Made by a program: the position numbers and the translations under genes
Assembly: GCA_016929525.1 (NCBI GenBank)
Contig: JAFGIP010000117.1
Coordinates: 62,001 to 126,000 of the forward strand
Length of the DNA: 64,000 nt
From: Bacteroidales bacterium
GTDB lineage: Bacteria > Bacteroidota > Bacteroidia > Bacteroidales > UBA10428
Direction of reading: 5' to 3'
Shown: positions 19,194 through 28,947 of the stretch, piece by piece
Layout of the letters: every line of letters starts with the position of its first letter
Numbering within the stretch: position 1 is the stretch's first letter
Notes under the pieces: generated by a model
Database searches by the model: none
What the model saw: only the letters and a program-made list of their open reading frames with translations
What the model was told of the DNA's origin: nothing

Positions 19194-20300
19194 ATGAATA
19201 CAGAACCCAGAAGATGCACACGTTGTATTTTACCCGAAAGCTTTCCGGGCATTTCATTCAATGTAGACGGAGTATGCAGTATTTGTCAGGAATATGATAA
19301 AGAATGGGGGCATATAAATGAGGATTATTTTAAGAAAAGTGAAAAAAAGCTGAAAAGAATTCTTAACAATGCTAAAAAACTTAAGCGCCGCTATGATTGT
19401 CTCGTTCCGCTGAGTGGAGGCAAGGATAGTACTTATGTGCTGTACCTGTGTAAAAGGGTATACAACTTAAATGTTCTTGCTGTTAATTTTAATAATGGAT
19501 ATCAGACAGATGAGGCTTTCCAGAATGTTAAGCAAGCTGCAAATATTCTTGATGTAGATCTGATAATATATAAACCCAGATGGGAGACTACAAAAAAACT
19601 TACCAGAGGGTTTTTAAAAGCAACCGGTGAAGGTTGCACTCCTTGTAACGTAGGGGTTGGACTTACAATAAGTCGGATTGCCCAGTTAGAAAAAATTCCA
19701 CTCATTATGAATGGAATATCACCAAGATCCGATGAACGTTCGCCAAGGACTATCTATGCTTCTGGAGGTGAGTATTTTATGAAGGTAGTGAAAAGAAATG
19801 CTCTGTTAAAAGATATCAGATCAACCATTTATGAAGATCAGGTAAGGCAACTTTCTTTCTGGCATCGTTTTACAAGAAAAATAACCAGGATGACGCTAAT
19901 GGATCAGGGGGTATTTCGTTTTCTCCCTAAGAACATGTTTGTTAGAAATAGTATTCCGCTTGTTATTCCAAAATATGTAGAATGGAATGAAGATACAATT
20001 TTCAATACAATAAGGAATGAACTTAACTGGAAAGAGTCTGAGGTAGGAAAAGAACATACCGACTGTATGCTGAATCCGTTAAAATGTTATTTAAGGCATC
20101 AGCGTTGGGGATTTGGCAGTAAAACACAGAAGTATTCGGCTCTTATTCGCGACGGACAAATGGATCGTGAAGAAGCCCTTAAACTTATCACTGATGAAGG
20201 AGATGTGCCAAAAAATCTGGAAAAGGTTAAGAAAGTCCTTGAAATTGATACAGAGGAGTTTGAATCTATCAAGCAACAATATCACGGCGATTATATCTGA
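19194..20300 (+). CDS. N-acetyl sugar amidotransferase (WbpG-like)
   Basis: A 368-residue cytosolic enzyme of the ExsB/PP-loop type that, in known O-antigen pathways, converts a UDP-N-acetyl-sugar carbonyl or carboxyl to an amidine/amide using ammonia from a HisH-like partner. It has an N-terminal zinc-ribbon (Cys8, Cys11, Cys28, Cys31: RRCTRCILPE ... GVCSICQEYD), the PP-loop LVPLSGGKDST (70-80), and GEGCTPCNVG further on. No hisH/hisF-type partners are nearby, though the AsnB-like protein has a glutaminase domain. It is on the opposite strand to its neighbours, lying between paralogues B and C. The call strongly implies an amidated or amidino amino sugar in the polymer. Confidence 0.85.
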   Translation: MNTEPRRCTRCILPESFPGISFNVDGVCSICQEYDKEWGHINEDYFKKSEKKLKRILNNAKKLKRRYDCLVPLSGGKDSTYVLYLCKRVYNLNVLAVNFNNGYQTDEAFQNVKQAANILDVDLIIYKPRWETTKKLTRGFLKATGEGCTPCNVGVGLTISRIAQLEKIPLIMNGISPRSDERSPRTIYASGGEYFMKVVKRNALLKDIRSTIYEDQVRQLSFWHRFTRKITRMTLMDQGVFRFLPKNMFVRNSIPLVIPKYVEWNEDTIFNTIRNELNWKESEVGKEHTDCMLNPLKCYLRHQRWGFGSKTQKYSALIRDGQMDREEALKLITDEGDVPKNLEKVKKVLEIDTEEFESIKQQYHGDYI

Positions 20301-20331
20301 TATAAAATATATTTATCAGGGATTCATGCAG

Positions 20332-21525
20332 CTATTCAACAATAATCTTATTCACCTGAATATTCCGGTTCTCATCAGTAATGTAAATGAAATAAATACC
20401 TGTGCTTAAGTCTGAAAGATCGAATTCAATCCTGTTTTCCTGGATATGATAAGGTGTTTTTACTTCATTTCCAAGCAAACCGGTTAAACTGATATGTTTC
20501 AGGGAGCTTAATTTATCTGTTTCTATAATAAGATAACTACTTGTCGGATTGGGATACACAAGATTGTCATTTGTTGTAAAAGATTCAGGAATAAATGTTG
20601 GATTTTCCTTATTCCAGCCGGCAAGATTTGCCCATAGCCACCATGCGGCATTTCCTTTTAAAATGCATTGCAGGCGGGAGTTATCATCATCTCCTGATCC
20701 GTCTGAATGTTCACAGGAAACACAATATTCATCGGCAGCCATTTGTGTTAGCTCGGATTCAGGGTTATTATTCATCCATTCAATACCCCAGTTTCCTCTG
20801 GTACTTTCGTCAATATCATATGAACAGTCCCATCTAAGGCGCATGTCCCCAATAAATGAACCGTTCTGATTACCATCTCCAAAATATTCTCCATCCGGAT
20901 TATAACATTCCAAATCGTTGAAATCGTATAACCATTTATTGTTGAGCAGACAGTAAGACCTTATTTGCCGATTTGCTTGATATACCCACTCACTCCTTCC
21001 ACTGCCGTTCCAGGGCCAGGAATGGGCTGTCATGTATACAAACGTAACAGGTACCGGTCTGTTTTCCGATCCACCCGGTCCATATTTCAGTTCAAGTGTA
21101 TTCATATCAACCAGATACTGGGTTATATCCATCTCATATATATCGCACCATGCCCACATTACTACATTACATTCAGGGTTATCATCAAGATATGATTCTG
21201 TCATACTTACCCATTCCGCATTCTGATGCTGAAGATCTGCTTCAAATTCAACGATATGCAATGCACCTGCTTCCTGCTCTTGTGAAAAATTGTAAATGTT
21301 TGCATAACCAGGATCATAATTACGGATAGCTGTCATACCTCCGTGGGTAAGCTGGCTTCCATGTGAGGCTCTCCAATATGCTACATGAAGGTTAGCTTTT
21401 GCGGAATCAATCCATTCAAGTGGTATTTCATGAAGGTCAGCACAAACATGGTTGATATATTTCTCCGACTGTGCCTGTAGCTGAAATGTTATACATATTA
21501 TGGTTAGTAAAACGATTTTTTTCAT
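20332..21525 (-). CDS. Secreted SGNH-like family protein, paralogue C, with T9SS signal
   Basis: A 397-residue secreted protein: a signal peptide (IVLLTIICITFQLQAQ), the 290-residue domain shared with 13364 and 18004, and a type-A T9SS sorting domain (NLVYPNPTSSYLIIE ... DLSTGIYFIYITDENRNI). Motifs: YWRASHGSQLTHGGM (His55, Ser57), NPECNVVMWAWCDIYEMDI, SWPWNGSGR, ECYNPDGEYFGDG, RGNWGIEWM and CVSCEHSDG (His273). It is closer to paralogue A than to B across the core (the GPGGSENRPVPVTFVYM stretch is shared only by A and C). Catalytic assignment of Ser57 and His273 is my inference from comparison with the lipoprotein at 17084. It converges on the sugar amidotransferase gene with 31 bp between them. 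Confidence 0.75.
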   Translation of the reverse strand: MKKIVLLTIICITFQLQAQSEKYINHVCADLHEIPLEWIDSAKANLHVAYWRASHGSQLTHGGMTAIRNYDPGYANIYNFSQEQEAGALHIVEFEADLQHQNAEWVSMTESYLDDNPECNVVMWAWCDIYEMDITQYLVDMNTLELKYGPGGSENRPVPVTFVYMTAHSWPWNGSGRSEWVYQANRQIRSYCLLNNKWLYDFNDLECYNPDGEYFGDGNQNGSFIGDMRLRWDCSYDIDESTRGNWGIEWMNNNPESELTQMAADEYCVSCEHSDGSGDDDNSRLQCILKGNAAWWLWANLAGWNKENPTFIPESFTTNDNLVYPNPTSSYLIIETDKLSSLKHISLTGLLGNEVKTPYHIQENRIEFDLSDLSTGIYFIYITDENRNIQVNKIIVE

Positions 21526-21977
21526 GTTTTATACTTTGAGAGTTATTAACCTGGTTAGCTAAATTACAATAACTAATCCTATGGTTAAGTATAAATAAGT
21601 TATAATTAATTGTTTGTTCAAGAACCAGAATTGTAGCAATTTAGAAGGACCCAAGCATATATATGTTTAAGTAAGCCATATAAAATCAGAGTAATACCTG
21701 AATATTATGTTTACTGCATACGTTTAAAAAGGGATTATTCTACTGTAAACAACTTGTTATTTGTTAATATTCATAGCATATTATTTTGATAACCAAATGT
21801 ATAGCATTATTCCTCTCATATTCGAAATGTTAAATTGAGATTCTTCGTACAATAATTCTATGTTGGTTCGGTTATAGTAACTATTGAGACCATTGGTGTA
21901 ACGATACGTAACATTCGTCACTCCAATACGTATATTAAACGGGCAAAATTATCATTTCATCAAACAAAACTACTAAC
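21526..21977. other. 452-bp divergent spacer between paralogue C and the beta-helix protein
   Basis: A+T-rich region holding the starts of two divergent transcripts. I find no exact TTG...TAnnTTTG pair on either strand; the closest is TATTTTG near 21782, which is one base short. No RNA gene, repeat or coding frame with support is visible. A GATACGTAACATTCGTCACTCC-like stretch before 21940 contains short imperfect ACGTA repeats of unknown meaning. Confidence 0.4.
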
Positions 21978-24900
21978 ATGGTTAAGAAAGTATTTTCTAT
22001 TATCTCACTGTGCCTATTACCCATTGGTATTTATTCACAGTACGCATTTCCTAATGCAGAGGGTTTTGGAAGTTTCACAAGAGGGGCTTACGAAACAGGG
22101 ACTGATCCAAGGATTCTTATTGTCGATAATTTAACAGATAATAATTCCGGGAATGAAACAACAGGAAGGGGTTCTTTCAGATGGGCTATAACAAGATCGT
22201 ATCCACGAATAATAATTTTTGAGGTTGGAGGTACAATTGCTCTGACTACAAGTGAAATAGAGATCGAAAGTCCTTATATGTTCATTGCCGGACAGACAGC
22301 ACCGTCTCCGGGTATTCTTATTATCAATGGAACACTTCATATAAAATCGCATGATATTATTATTCAGCATATATCCGTACGACCCGGAGATAATATTGTT
22401 GGTCAATACCCGGACGGCCGTGATGGAATAACAATGCGCAACGGAACGGCGTGTCATGATATTATTATAGATCACTGTTCATTGTTATGGGCAATTGATG
22501 AAAATATGAGTACATGGGGAGGAGGTGAAGTAATAACCAATTTTACTTTTAGTAATAATATTATTGCCAATGGACTTAATAATTCTCTGCACGATGAAGG
22601 TGCTCATTCAAAAGGTTTATTGGTTGGTTATAATACACAGAATGTCAGTGTCATAAAAAATTACTTTGCACACAATAACGACAGAAATCCTTTGCTGCAG
22701 GGTGGAACTCGATCTGAAGTAATAAATAACTTGGTATATAACGGAAGGCATGTTATTGTTTTTTCAAACCAGGCTGATTATGTAACAATGTCTTCGGTTA
22801 TTAATAACAGAGTATATCCCGGGCTTGATATTGATGAAGGCTGTTCGGTAAGACTTGCTACCATTAATGATAACTCTCAAATTTATTTATCAGGCAACAG
22901 CGATCTGGCTGATGACTGGGATGATGCATGGGGTGGTGCATCACATGAAGCAGAGATTAGAGTTAATACACCACCAATTGCTTCGGGAAGAGTTGAAATT
23001 TGGTCATCCGATAATGTGAATGATAATATTTTAGAAAATGTTGGTTCACGTTCATGGGACAGAAATATTACCGATGAGGAGGTTCTAAATTCGTTTGTTA
23101 CCAGAACGGGCAGAATAATAGACTGCGTTGACGAAGAGGAAATTCCATATTATTCTGGAACTGTAGTTTCAGCTTCGGCAAATACAGTTCAGCTTGCTGC
23201 AGATGCAGAACCAACGGATCCGACTTATCGACTTAACATAATTGAAATTACTAGTGGAACCGGAGCAGGCCAGCGCAGAACAATTATTTCATATAATGGT
23301 ACGACCAAAATTGCCACACTTGACTCCAACTGGGATGTTATCCCAAATAGTACATCTCAGTATGCAGTTATTATTAATTGCGCTAATAATGCCGGAGGTT
23401 GGAACCTTTTCCCTTCTTCCAGTCATGTTCTCGACATTCCGTCAAATCCACATATAGATGATAATGGCAACGGTTTTACAAGACTCGAGGAATGGATAGA
23501 AAGTTTCTGCTGGCCTGATAATGATGAATGTATCCCGATTTTATATAACCAGGATTATCACATTGATAATGCTGTTCCTGTCGGGACTTTGGTTGGAACT
23601 CTAACAGGAGAACCCGGTTGTGAAGGTCAACAGGTAAGATATGCTATTAGCAGCTCCGATCATCCGGGACGCTATTCGCTAAATTCTGTTTCCGGTGAAT
23701 TAACCCTGGCTCAGTCTATTACAGGAAATTCAGATGAAACGAATCATATTTCGGTCAGGGTTTACGATCCTTCAGATGAGAGTTTATATACAACTGCTCA
23801 GATTATTGTACATATTATTGCTATTTCAGATGAGGCCTGTCAACCTGAGATTTCACCACAGACTTTTAGTTTAGATGATACCTTAATCGTTGGTGGCATT
23901 ATTGGTGAAGTGATTGCAGAACCTGGTTGTGAAGAACAACAATTACATTATGAAATTACTGCCGGGACCAATTCAGAATACTATTCTATAAGCAGTAGTT
24001 CCGGTGAACTGGTGTTGGCAGACCAGATTAATATAAGCAGCAACAGAACAGACCAGATAACAGTTACGGTTAGTGATGAAACATTTGAAGAGCTATCAGC
24101 ATCGGCAATCGTTACAATTAATGTTAATCATATAGTTGTTGAAGAACCTCCTGTCGATTGTTCACCTTCCGTTTCTGATCAGCGGTTTGAGATAGATGAT
24201 ACAATATCAGCAGGTAAACAAATAGGTCTGGTTGTTGCACACGCAGATTGTGAGGGGCAGGTTCTTGTATATGAATTACAGGAAACGGAACGATCTGATT
24301 TATATAATTTAAACAGTACGAGCGGAGCACTTTTTTTGACTGAAGAGTTGAGTATTGTTGAAGATCGTGAAGATTTACTTGTTGTGAGAGTCTATGATGT
24401 ATCTGATGCTGAGGTATACGATCTGGCAGAAATAATAATCGATATTACACATGTAAATTCAGAGCCGGTAGAGGCACGACACAGTGTATATATCGACCCG
24501 GGAAATGGAAACGATTTTTTTCAGAATGGAAGTATAGTCCATCCATACAGTAGTTGGAGCAAGGTAGAATGGACTGATAGTACTGATTATTTCCAGATTA
24601 GAGGTTCAGTTGCTTACGAAGACGAAATCGAAATTGGAGCAAATCATGTAAGAATTGATGCCTATGGATCGGGTGATAAGCCTGTTATTGTTAGCAATTC
24701 TGATGAGTATGCAATTTATGCTTTTAATAAGGAAGATATTTCGATTAATGAATTTGAGATAATAGCCGAAGAGGCTATAAGCGGAATTTATCTTTTGGGA
24801 GAAGAAACCAATAACATATTGTTACAACATTGCGATTTAAAAGAATCTGAATATGGTCTCAGGCTCATTGGCGGAAACATTATCATAATCAGATATAGTT

Positions 24901-25718
24901 CTTTTGAGAACGGATTAGATGGCATTTATTCACTCGCCAAAAATATGGATATCGATTATAACATTTTTCGTGGGAATGCTAATGCTATTAACATCAGAAG
25001 TTCTTATTCATCTGCCAGGATTTACAATAATGTTTTTTATGATAATGATGTAGGTATAGTCACTACAGAGGCAGATCTTGTATTGTATAATAATATTTTT
25101 TATCTGACATCAGGGGGTCAGCAGGCAGTAAACCATTCATTACCTATGCTGGTATCTGATAACAATATTATTTTTCCCGAACAAGATGGATTCATTGAAA
25201 TAGAGGGTGAAGTCTATAACACTTTATCCGATTACCAGGATCATCTTGGAATGGATCTGAACTCATTTATTTCCGACCCGATGTTTAATGATATTGCGTC
25301 GAACGATTTCGGAGTAGCTCCAAATTCTCCTGCAATTGATAATGGGAAACTCGTTGGTTTGCACTGCGACTTTTACGGGACACAAGTACCTTGTGGTGAT
25401 GCTCCTGAAATCGGATTAAAAGAAATGGAAATTTCAACCGGCATATTAAGCAGTGAAAATATTCAGGGTGGAAATTTTCGTTTATTTCCCAATCCGTCTG
25501 AAGGATATATCACTATTGAAATTGAAAAGGATAATATAGATTATTCTCAGGTACTCGTAAATGATTTTACAGGCAGAACAGTATTTCGTGAATTTCTGGG
25601 TACAGAAGGCAAAGGTCTGATCGATTTAAACCTGGAACATTTATCTGCAGGAGTTTATATGGTCCTACTACTTAATCAGTCTGGTAAATATATTGGTGAG
25701 AAATTAATTCTTGAATAA
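21978..25718 (+). CDS. Large secreted beta-helix/cadherin-like protein, pectate-lyase-like, T9SS
   Basis: A 1246-residue exported protein. A signal peptide (IISLCLLPIGIYS) leads into YAFPNAEGFGSFTRGAY, a relaxed form of the opening seen in Bacteroidota PL1-type pectate lyases, and a right-handed beta-helix (about 25-500) with HIIIQHISVRPG-like and DGITMRNG turns. Three cadherin-like repeats start near 515, 618 and 725 (SLNSVSGELTLAQSI pattern). A second beta-helix, opening SVYIDPGNGNDFFQNGS (about 834-1140), and a T9SS type-A domain (FRLFPNPSEGYITIEIE ... LSAGVYMVLLL) complete it. It probably binds or cleaves an acidic polysaccharide at the cell surface, perhaps the polymer made by the adjacent operon. 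Catalytic residues could not be confirmed. Confidence 0.8.
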   Translation: MVKKVFSIISLCLLPIGIYSQYAFPNAEGFGSFTRGAYETGTDPRILIVDNLTDNNSGNETTGRGSFRWAITRSYPRIIIFEVGGTIALTTSEIEIESPYMFIAGQTAPSPGILIINGTLHIKSHDIIIQHISVRPGDNIVGQYPDGRDGITMRNGTACHDIIIDHCSLLWAIDENMSTWGGGEVITNFTFSNNIIANGLNNSLHDEGAHSKGLLVGYNTQNVSVIKNYFAHNNDRNPLLQGGTRSEVINNLVYNGRHVIVFSNQADYVTMSSVINNRVYPGLDIDEGCSVRLATINDNSQIYLSGNSDLADDWDDAWGGASHEAEIRVNTPPIASGRVEIWSSDNVNDNILENVGSRSWDRNITDEEVLNSFVTRTGRIIDCVDEEEIPYYSGTVVSASANTVQLAADAEPTDPTYRLNIIEITSGTGAGQRRTIISYNGTTKIATLDSNWDVIPNSTSQYAVIINCANNAGGWNLFPSSSHVLDIPSNPHIDDNGNGFTRLEEWIESFCWPDNDECIPILYNQDYHIDNAVPVGTLVGTLTGEPGCEGQQVRYAISSSDHPGRYSLNSVSGELTLAQSITGNSDETNHISVRVYDPSDESLYTTAQIIVHIIAISDEACQPEISPQTFSLDDTLIVGGIIGEVIAEPGCEEQQLHYEITAGTNSEYYSISSSSGELVLADQINISSNRTDQITVTVSDETFEELSASAIVTINVNHIVVEEPPVDCSPSVSDQRFEIDDTISAGKQIGLVVAHADCEGQVLVYELQETERSDLYNLNSTSGALFLTEELSIVEDREDLLVVRVYDVSDAEVYDLAEIIIDITHVNSEPVEARHSVYIDPGNGNDFFQNGSIVHPYSSWSKVEWTDSTDYFQIRGSVAYEDEIEIGANHVRIDAYGSGDKPVIVSNSDEYAIYAFNKEDISINEFEIIAEEAISGIYLLGEETNNILLQHCDLKESEYGLRLIGGNIIIIRYSSFENGLDGIYSLAKNMDIDYNIFRGNANAINIRSSYSSARIYNNVFYDNDVGIVTTEADLVLYNNIFYLTSGGQQAVNHSLPMLVSDNNIIFPEQDGFIEIEGEVYNTLSDYQDHLGMDLNSFISDPMFNDIASNDFGVAPNSPAIDNGKLVGLHCDFYGTQVPCGDAPEIGLKEMEISTGILSSENIQGGNFRLFPNPSEGYITIEIEKDNIDYSQVLVNDFTGRTVFREFLGTEGKGLIDLNLEHLSAGVYMVLLLNQSGKYIGEKLILE

Positions 25719-25765
25719 AAGTATGAATAAGACCATAACATAAATGTATTCGTAATTTGGAAAAG

Positions 25766-25789
25766 GCTGCCACAAAATTTTGTGGCAGC
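25766..25789. terminator. Strong bidirectional terminator ending the EPS operon
   Basis: A perfect 24-bp inverted repeat (GCTGCCACAAAA / TTTTGTGGCAGC) lies between convergent genes: 47 bp after the beta-helix gene stop and 8 bp beyond the stop of the sulfotransferase on the minus strand. T-rich tracts follow on both strands (CTTTGTTATCT on plus, CCTTTTCC on minus). It should stop both transcripts. Confidence 0.85.
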
Positions 25790-25797
25790 TTTGTTAT

Positions 25798-26730
25798 CTA
25801 AAAAAAATCTTCGCCAAACCTTTCCTTTATTTTTCGACTTTCGTCATCAAATAGTTCATTCAATACCTTCATATAATTTTCAGGGATAACGAGTTCCTTT
25901 GTCTTATTAATTTTTCCCAGAACATCTTTTCCAAAATAATCAAGATTTACTTCAGCGCCAAGGAATTGTAAAATTTCAGTTATAAATTCTTTCGGCTGTT
26001 CGTCGAGTTTTTTAAATGAGGCAACCAGAAGATTTTCCTTTTTAATATATTTTAACCATTTGTCGATGTTATCAATATATTTCGAACACGCTATCTGATA
26101 ATCGCTTTTAAAGAAGTTGATTATTTCATCTTCTTCTGCTTTGGATATGCTGCGCTTTATATTCCTGCTGTACTGCTTCTTTGCGTGTGACCAGGCTCTT
26201 TCAACCGGATCCCGTATTATTATAATACATTTTATATCCGGACAAACGGCTAGCAGCTCCTGTATTACATCTTCATCAAGATTGATATAAGATGCTGTTG
26301 CTTCTCCTCTTAGAACAGGTTTATAAAATTCACCTCTTTTAAAAAGTGATTTTATATTCTTAACAATTCTTTCAATAAGGTTTAATGTAAAAAAAGATTT
26401 ATACCATTCCAGTTCATTGTATTTAAAACAGCGTGTTTTATAATAATCGAAGTAAATGTGTTCGGCCAGGGCAACAAGGTATTCTTTTAATCCGTTTTTA
26501 AGTTTAGTCTGTTTGAAATTCTCGGCAAACTTGCTGTCGGTTTTAAATTTTATCCGCGTGAAATAATACAGTTCTTTCGGATAACTGATCAAAAAATCAG
26601 GGTGTTTACGTAAGTTTTCTGATAACCATGTTGTTCCTGTTCTTTGCGGCCCTATTATCAGAAAATTTGGTAAATGTCTCCCTGATTTCCGATTACTTTT
26701 TTTAATATATTTCAATAAATTCTCGTTCAC
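25798..26730 (-). CDS. Carbohydrate sulfotransferase 1
   Basis: About 310 residues; a PAPS-dependent sulfotransferase that would sulfate sugars of the EPS. The 5'-phosphosulfate loop is FLIIGPQRTGTTWL and the 3'-phosphate site is CIIIIRDPVERAWSHAKKQY, the two hallmark motifs in the right order and spacing. No signal peptide is seen, so it is cytosolic and would act on lipid-linked repeat units. There is no in-frame ATG at the start: I use GTG at 26730, with TTG at 26736 as the alternative (312 residues); either places it at the stop codon of the upstream glycosyltransferase. It is the last gene of the EPS operon. Confidence 0.85.
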   Translation of the reverse strand: MNENLLKYIKKSNRKSGRHLPNFLIIGPQRTGTTWLSENLRKHPDFLISYPKELYYFTRIKFKTDSKFAENFKQTKLKNGLKEYLVALAEHIYFDYYKTRCFKYNELEWYKSFFTLNLIERIVKNIKSLFKRGEFYKPVLRGEATASYINLDEDVIQELLAVCPDIKCIIIIRDPVERAWSHAKKQYSRNIKRSISKAEEDEIINFFKSDYQIACSKYIDNIDKWLKYIKKENLLVASFKKLDEQPKEFITEILQFLGAEVNLDYFGKDVLGKINKTKELVIPENYMKVLNELFDDESRKIKERFGEDFF

Positions 26731-26732
26731 TA

Positions 26733-27857
26733 TCAATTTATTTGATCATTCAAAAGGTTCTTGTATAGCCTCCTGTAATTATCTGTCATACTATCGCCCG
26801 AATAGATTGTAGTTACTTTATTGAAAGCACTTAATGATCTTCTTTTCATTTCTCCCTTATTTGCAGTTGCCCATTCCAGTTTTTCTGCAAGGTCATCAGC
26901 ATCTTTGTTTTTAAAAAATAAAACATCATTATCATCAAATACTTCTGTGTTTTCGGGAATATCGCTGCATATTATCGGTGTTTGGGTACCGGCAACTTCC
27001 AGCAGCATTATAGACATGCCTTCGGTTTCCGACGGGAAAATAAAAAACTCAGCTTTTTTTGCCAGTGCAAGCAAAGCAGGTTTATTGCTTAAATAGCCGA
27101 GAAATTTGATGTCGAGATTTTTAGCATTTTCTTTAAGTTTATCGATATACTGTTGCGAGTGGATATCTCCGGCAATTAGTACAGGGTTTTTATAATTTAA
27201 AATATTCAGCGAATTAATCATTGTATGGCAACCTTTTGTCGACATAATCCTCCTTGCACCAAAGAAAAGATATTCTTCTTCAACTTTATTCTTCTTTAAA
27301 ATATCTGAAGCCGTTTTTTCATCATAATCACGTACAATTTCAATTCCGTTAGGAACATATTCCACATCGCGATTATATTTTTCCTTATAATAATCGCTCA
27401 GTGGTTTTGATATTACCGTAAGCTTTGCTTTTGATTTAATAAACAGTCGTTCATTAAACCGGAAATATGTTTTACCGATAAAACTCCATTTATCTCTTAC
27501 GTATGGTGATTCATGCGATGTAGCAAGGATTCTTTTAAATTTAAGCCTAAGTAAGGGTAAAAAGAAAGCAGCATCAATTTTACGAAGGTGAACAATGTCG
27601 TATTTACCAAATAACATTATGTGAAAAAAGCATATCCAGAAGTAGATATATACTCCAAGTCCGCCAAACGGAAGCTCGGGAAACTGAATGACATTTACAC
27701 CGGGAACATTATTTTTTGCGTTGGGATGCCTGTAACAGTATATGGTAATATCAAATTCATCCTTCAGGTTTCTGATAAGGTTTTCGGTAGTTCTGCTAAC
27801 GCCACCTCTTGATGGAAAGTACTTGATGCCAAAATATACCAGTCTTGGTTTATTCAT
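26733..27857 (-). CDS. Glycosyltransferase, GT4 family (a)
   Basis: A 374-residue GT-B glycosyltransferase. The N-terminal acceptor domain has the glycine-rich KYFPSRGGVSRTTENL loop. The donor domain shows YVPNGIEI, LFFGARRIMSTKGCHTMI and the E-x7-E motif in ETEGMSIMLLEVAG. It uses a nucleotide-sugar donor to extend the undecaprenyl-linked repeat unit at the cytosolic membrane face. It follows the GT at 27863 with a 5-bp gap and runs into the sulfotransferase. Donor and linkage are not predictable. Confidence 0.88.
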   Translation of the reverse strand: MNKPRLVYFGIKYFPSRGGVSRTTENLIRNLKDEFDITIYCYRHPNAKNNVPGVNVIQFPELPFGGLGVYIYFWICFFHIMLFGKYDIVHLRKIDAAFFLPLLRLKFKRILATSHESPYVRDKWSFIGKTYFRFNERLFIKSKAKLTVISKPLSDYYKEKYNRDVEYVPNGIEIVRDYDEKTASDILKKNKVEEEYLFFGARRIMSTKGCHTMINSLNILNYKNPVLIAGDIHSQQYIDKLKENAKNLDIKFLGYLSNKPALLALAKKAEFFIFPSETEGMSIMLLEVAGTQTPIICSDIPENTEVFDDNDVLFFKNKDADDLAEKLEWATANKGEMKRRSLSAFNKVTTIYSGDSMTDNYRRLYKNLLNDQIN

Positions 27858-27862
27858 AATAA

Positions 27863-28942
27863 TCAGGTTAGTGAGAGGACAAAGTTTTTATATTTTTCTT
27901 TAAATCGGTCGAAACTATAATTGTTCTTAAGATTTTTGTAAGCTGCCCTGCTAAACTGTACTCTTTTTTCAGAATCGGAACATAAAATACTTAGTTTCTC
28001 TGCCATTGCTTTATAATCACCAACAGGCACTATATATCCACTTTTCCCATCAGTTACCAACTTTTGAATATCACCTGTTTCTGTGGCAACAACAGGTAAT
28101 CCATAAGATGTTGCTTCCATTATGGAATTTGACATTCCTTCAAATATTGATGAGTTCAACATTAAATCGCTTGTTCGGTATAATTCAGTCAAGTTATCTG
28201 GTTTCAGATGAATATCAGTTACAGATTCAATTTTATAAATTTTCAGCCATTCACGTATCTCCGTTTCCATTTCACCAAAACCTGCTATTATAAACCGGAT
28301 GTTTTGAATTTTTAAATCATGATAGAGATATGATATTGCTTTGACTGCATTTTGATAATCTTTTTGGGTAACAAAACGGCCGACCATAAGTATTTTAACC
28401 TTTTCATTTTTTATTCGGGCCACATAATTATCATCTACAAGAACTGTATTTTCGATAACCAGACTTTTATCTTTCCTGTACCCATTGCCACAATATATGT
28501 CAAGTGCTTTTTGGCTGTTGAAAATGATATAATCCTGAAACCTGTTTTGAATTTTTTTCGTGATAATAAATTTCTTTTTAACAATCTTGGTATTTCTTAT
28601 TCCACCAATGACATATTTAATTCCTGACAATCTGGCAATTATTGTCCCTATCACTTGGTCGGCGGGTAAATAACAAAAAACTGCCTGGTATTTTTTTTTT
28701 CGAAAGATTTTATAAAGTTTGAATACTCTAAAAAGTGAATATCCTTTAAGAAAATAATAAGGTATTTGCCATTTCTGCAATTGTTTTTCATAAGAATTTT
28801 CAATCCTGTGTCCTTTGAATACGATAAACTCAACCTCATATTTATCTTTAAGGGCTTCGGCGAGAAATAAGCTTTGCTTTTCTGCCCCTCCAAAATGAAG
28901 TTGACCAATGTAAATACCTATTTTTTTAACCGGTGCAGTCAT
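27863..28942 (-). CDS. Glycosyltransferase, GT4 family (b)
   Basis: A 359-residue GT4 enzyme. GQLHFGGAEKQSLFLAEAL forms the N-terminal acceptor loop; VKILMVGRFVTQKDYQNAV opens the donor domain, and FEGMSNSIMEATSYG holds the E-x7-E pair, followed by GLPVVATETGD. It adds one sugar of the EPS repeat unit. It is separated by only 5 bp from both neighbouring glycosyltransferase genes, so it is translated as part of a tightly packed run. Confidence 0.88.
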   Translation of the reverse strand: MTAPVKKIGIYIGQLHFGGAEKQSLFLAEALKDKYEVEFIVFKGHRIENSYEKQLQKWQIPYYFLKGYSLFRVFKLYKIFRKKKYQAVFCYLPADQVIGTIIARLSGIKYVIGGIRNTKIVKKKFIITKKIQNRFQDYIIFNSQKALDIYCGNGYRKDKSLVIENTVLVDDNYVARIKNEKVKILMVGRFVTQKDYQNAVKAISYLYHDLKIQNIRFIIAGFGEMETEIREWLKIYKIESVTDIHLKPDNLTELYRTSDLMLNSSIFEGMSNSIMEATSYGLPVVATETGDIQKLVTDGKSGYIVPVGDYKAMAEKLSILCSDSEKRVQFSRAAYKNLKNNYSFDRFKEKYKNFVLSLT

Positions 28943-28947
28943 TTAAT

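Noticed and set aside
20880..20960. CxxCxH motif in the triplicated family as a c-type heme site
   Set aside because: c-type heme needs CxxCH with His directly after the second Cys; here a residue intervenes, and the context is a disulfide-rich exported domain.
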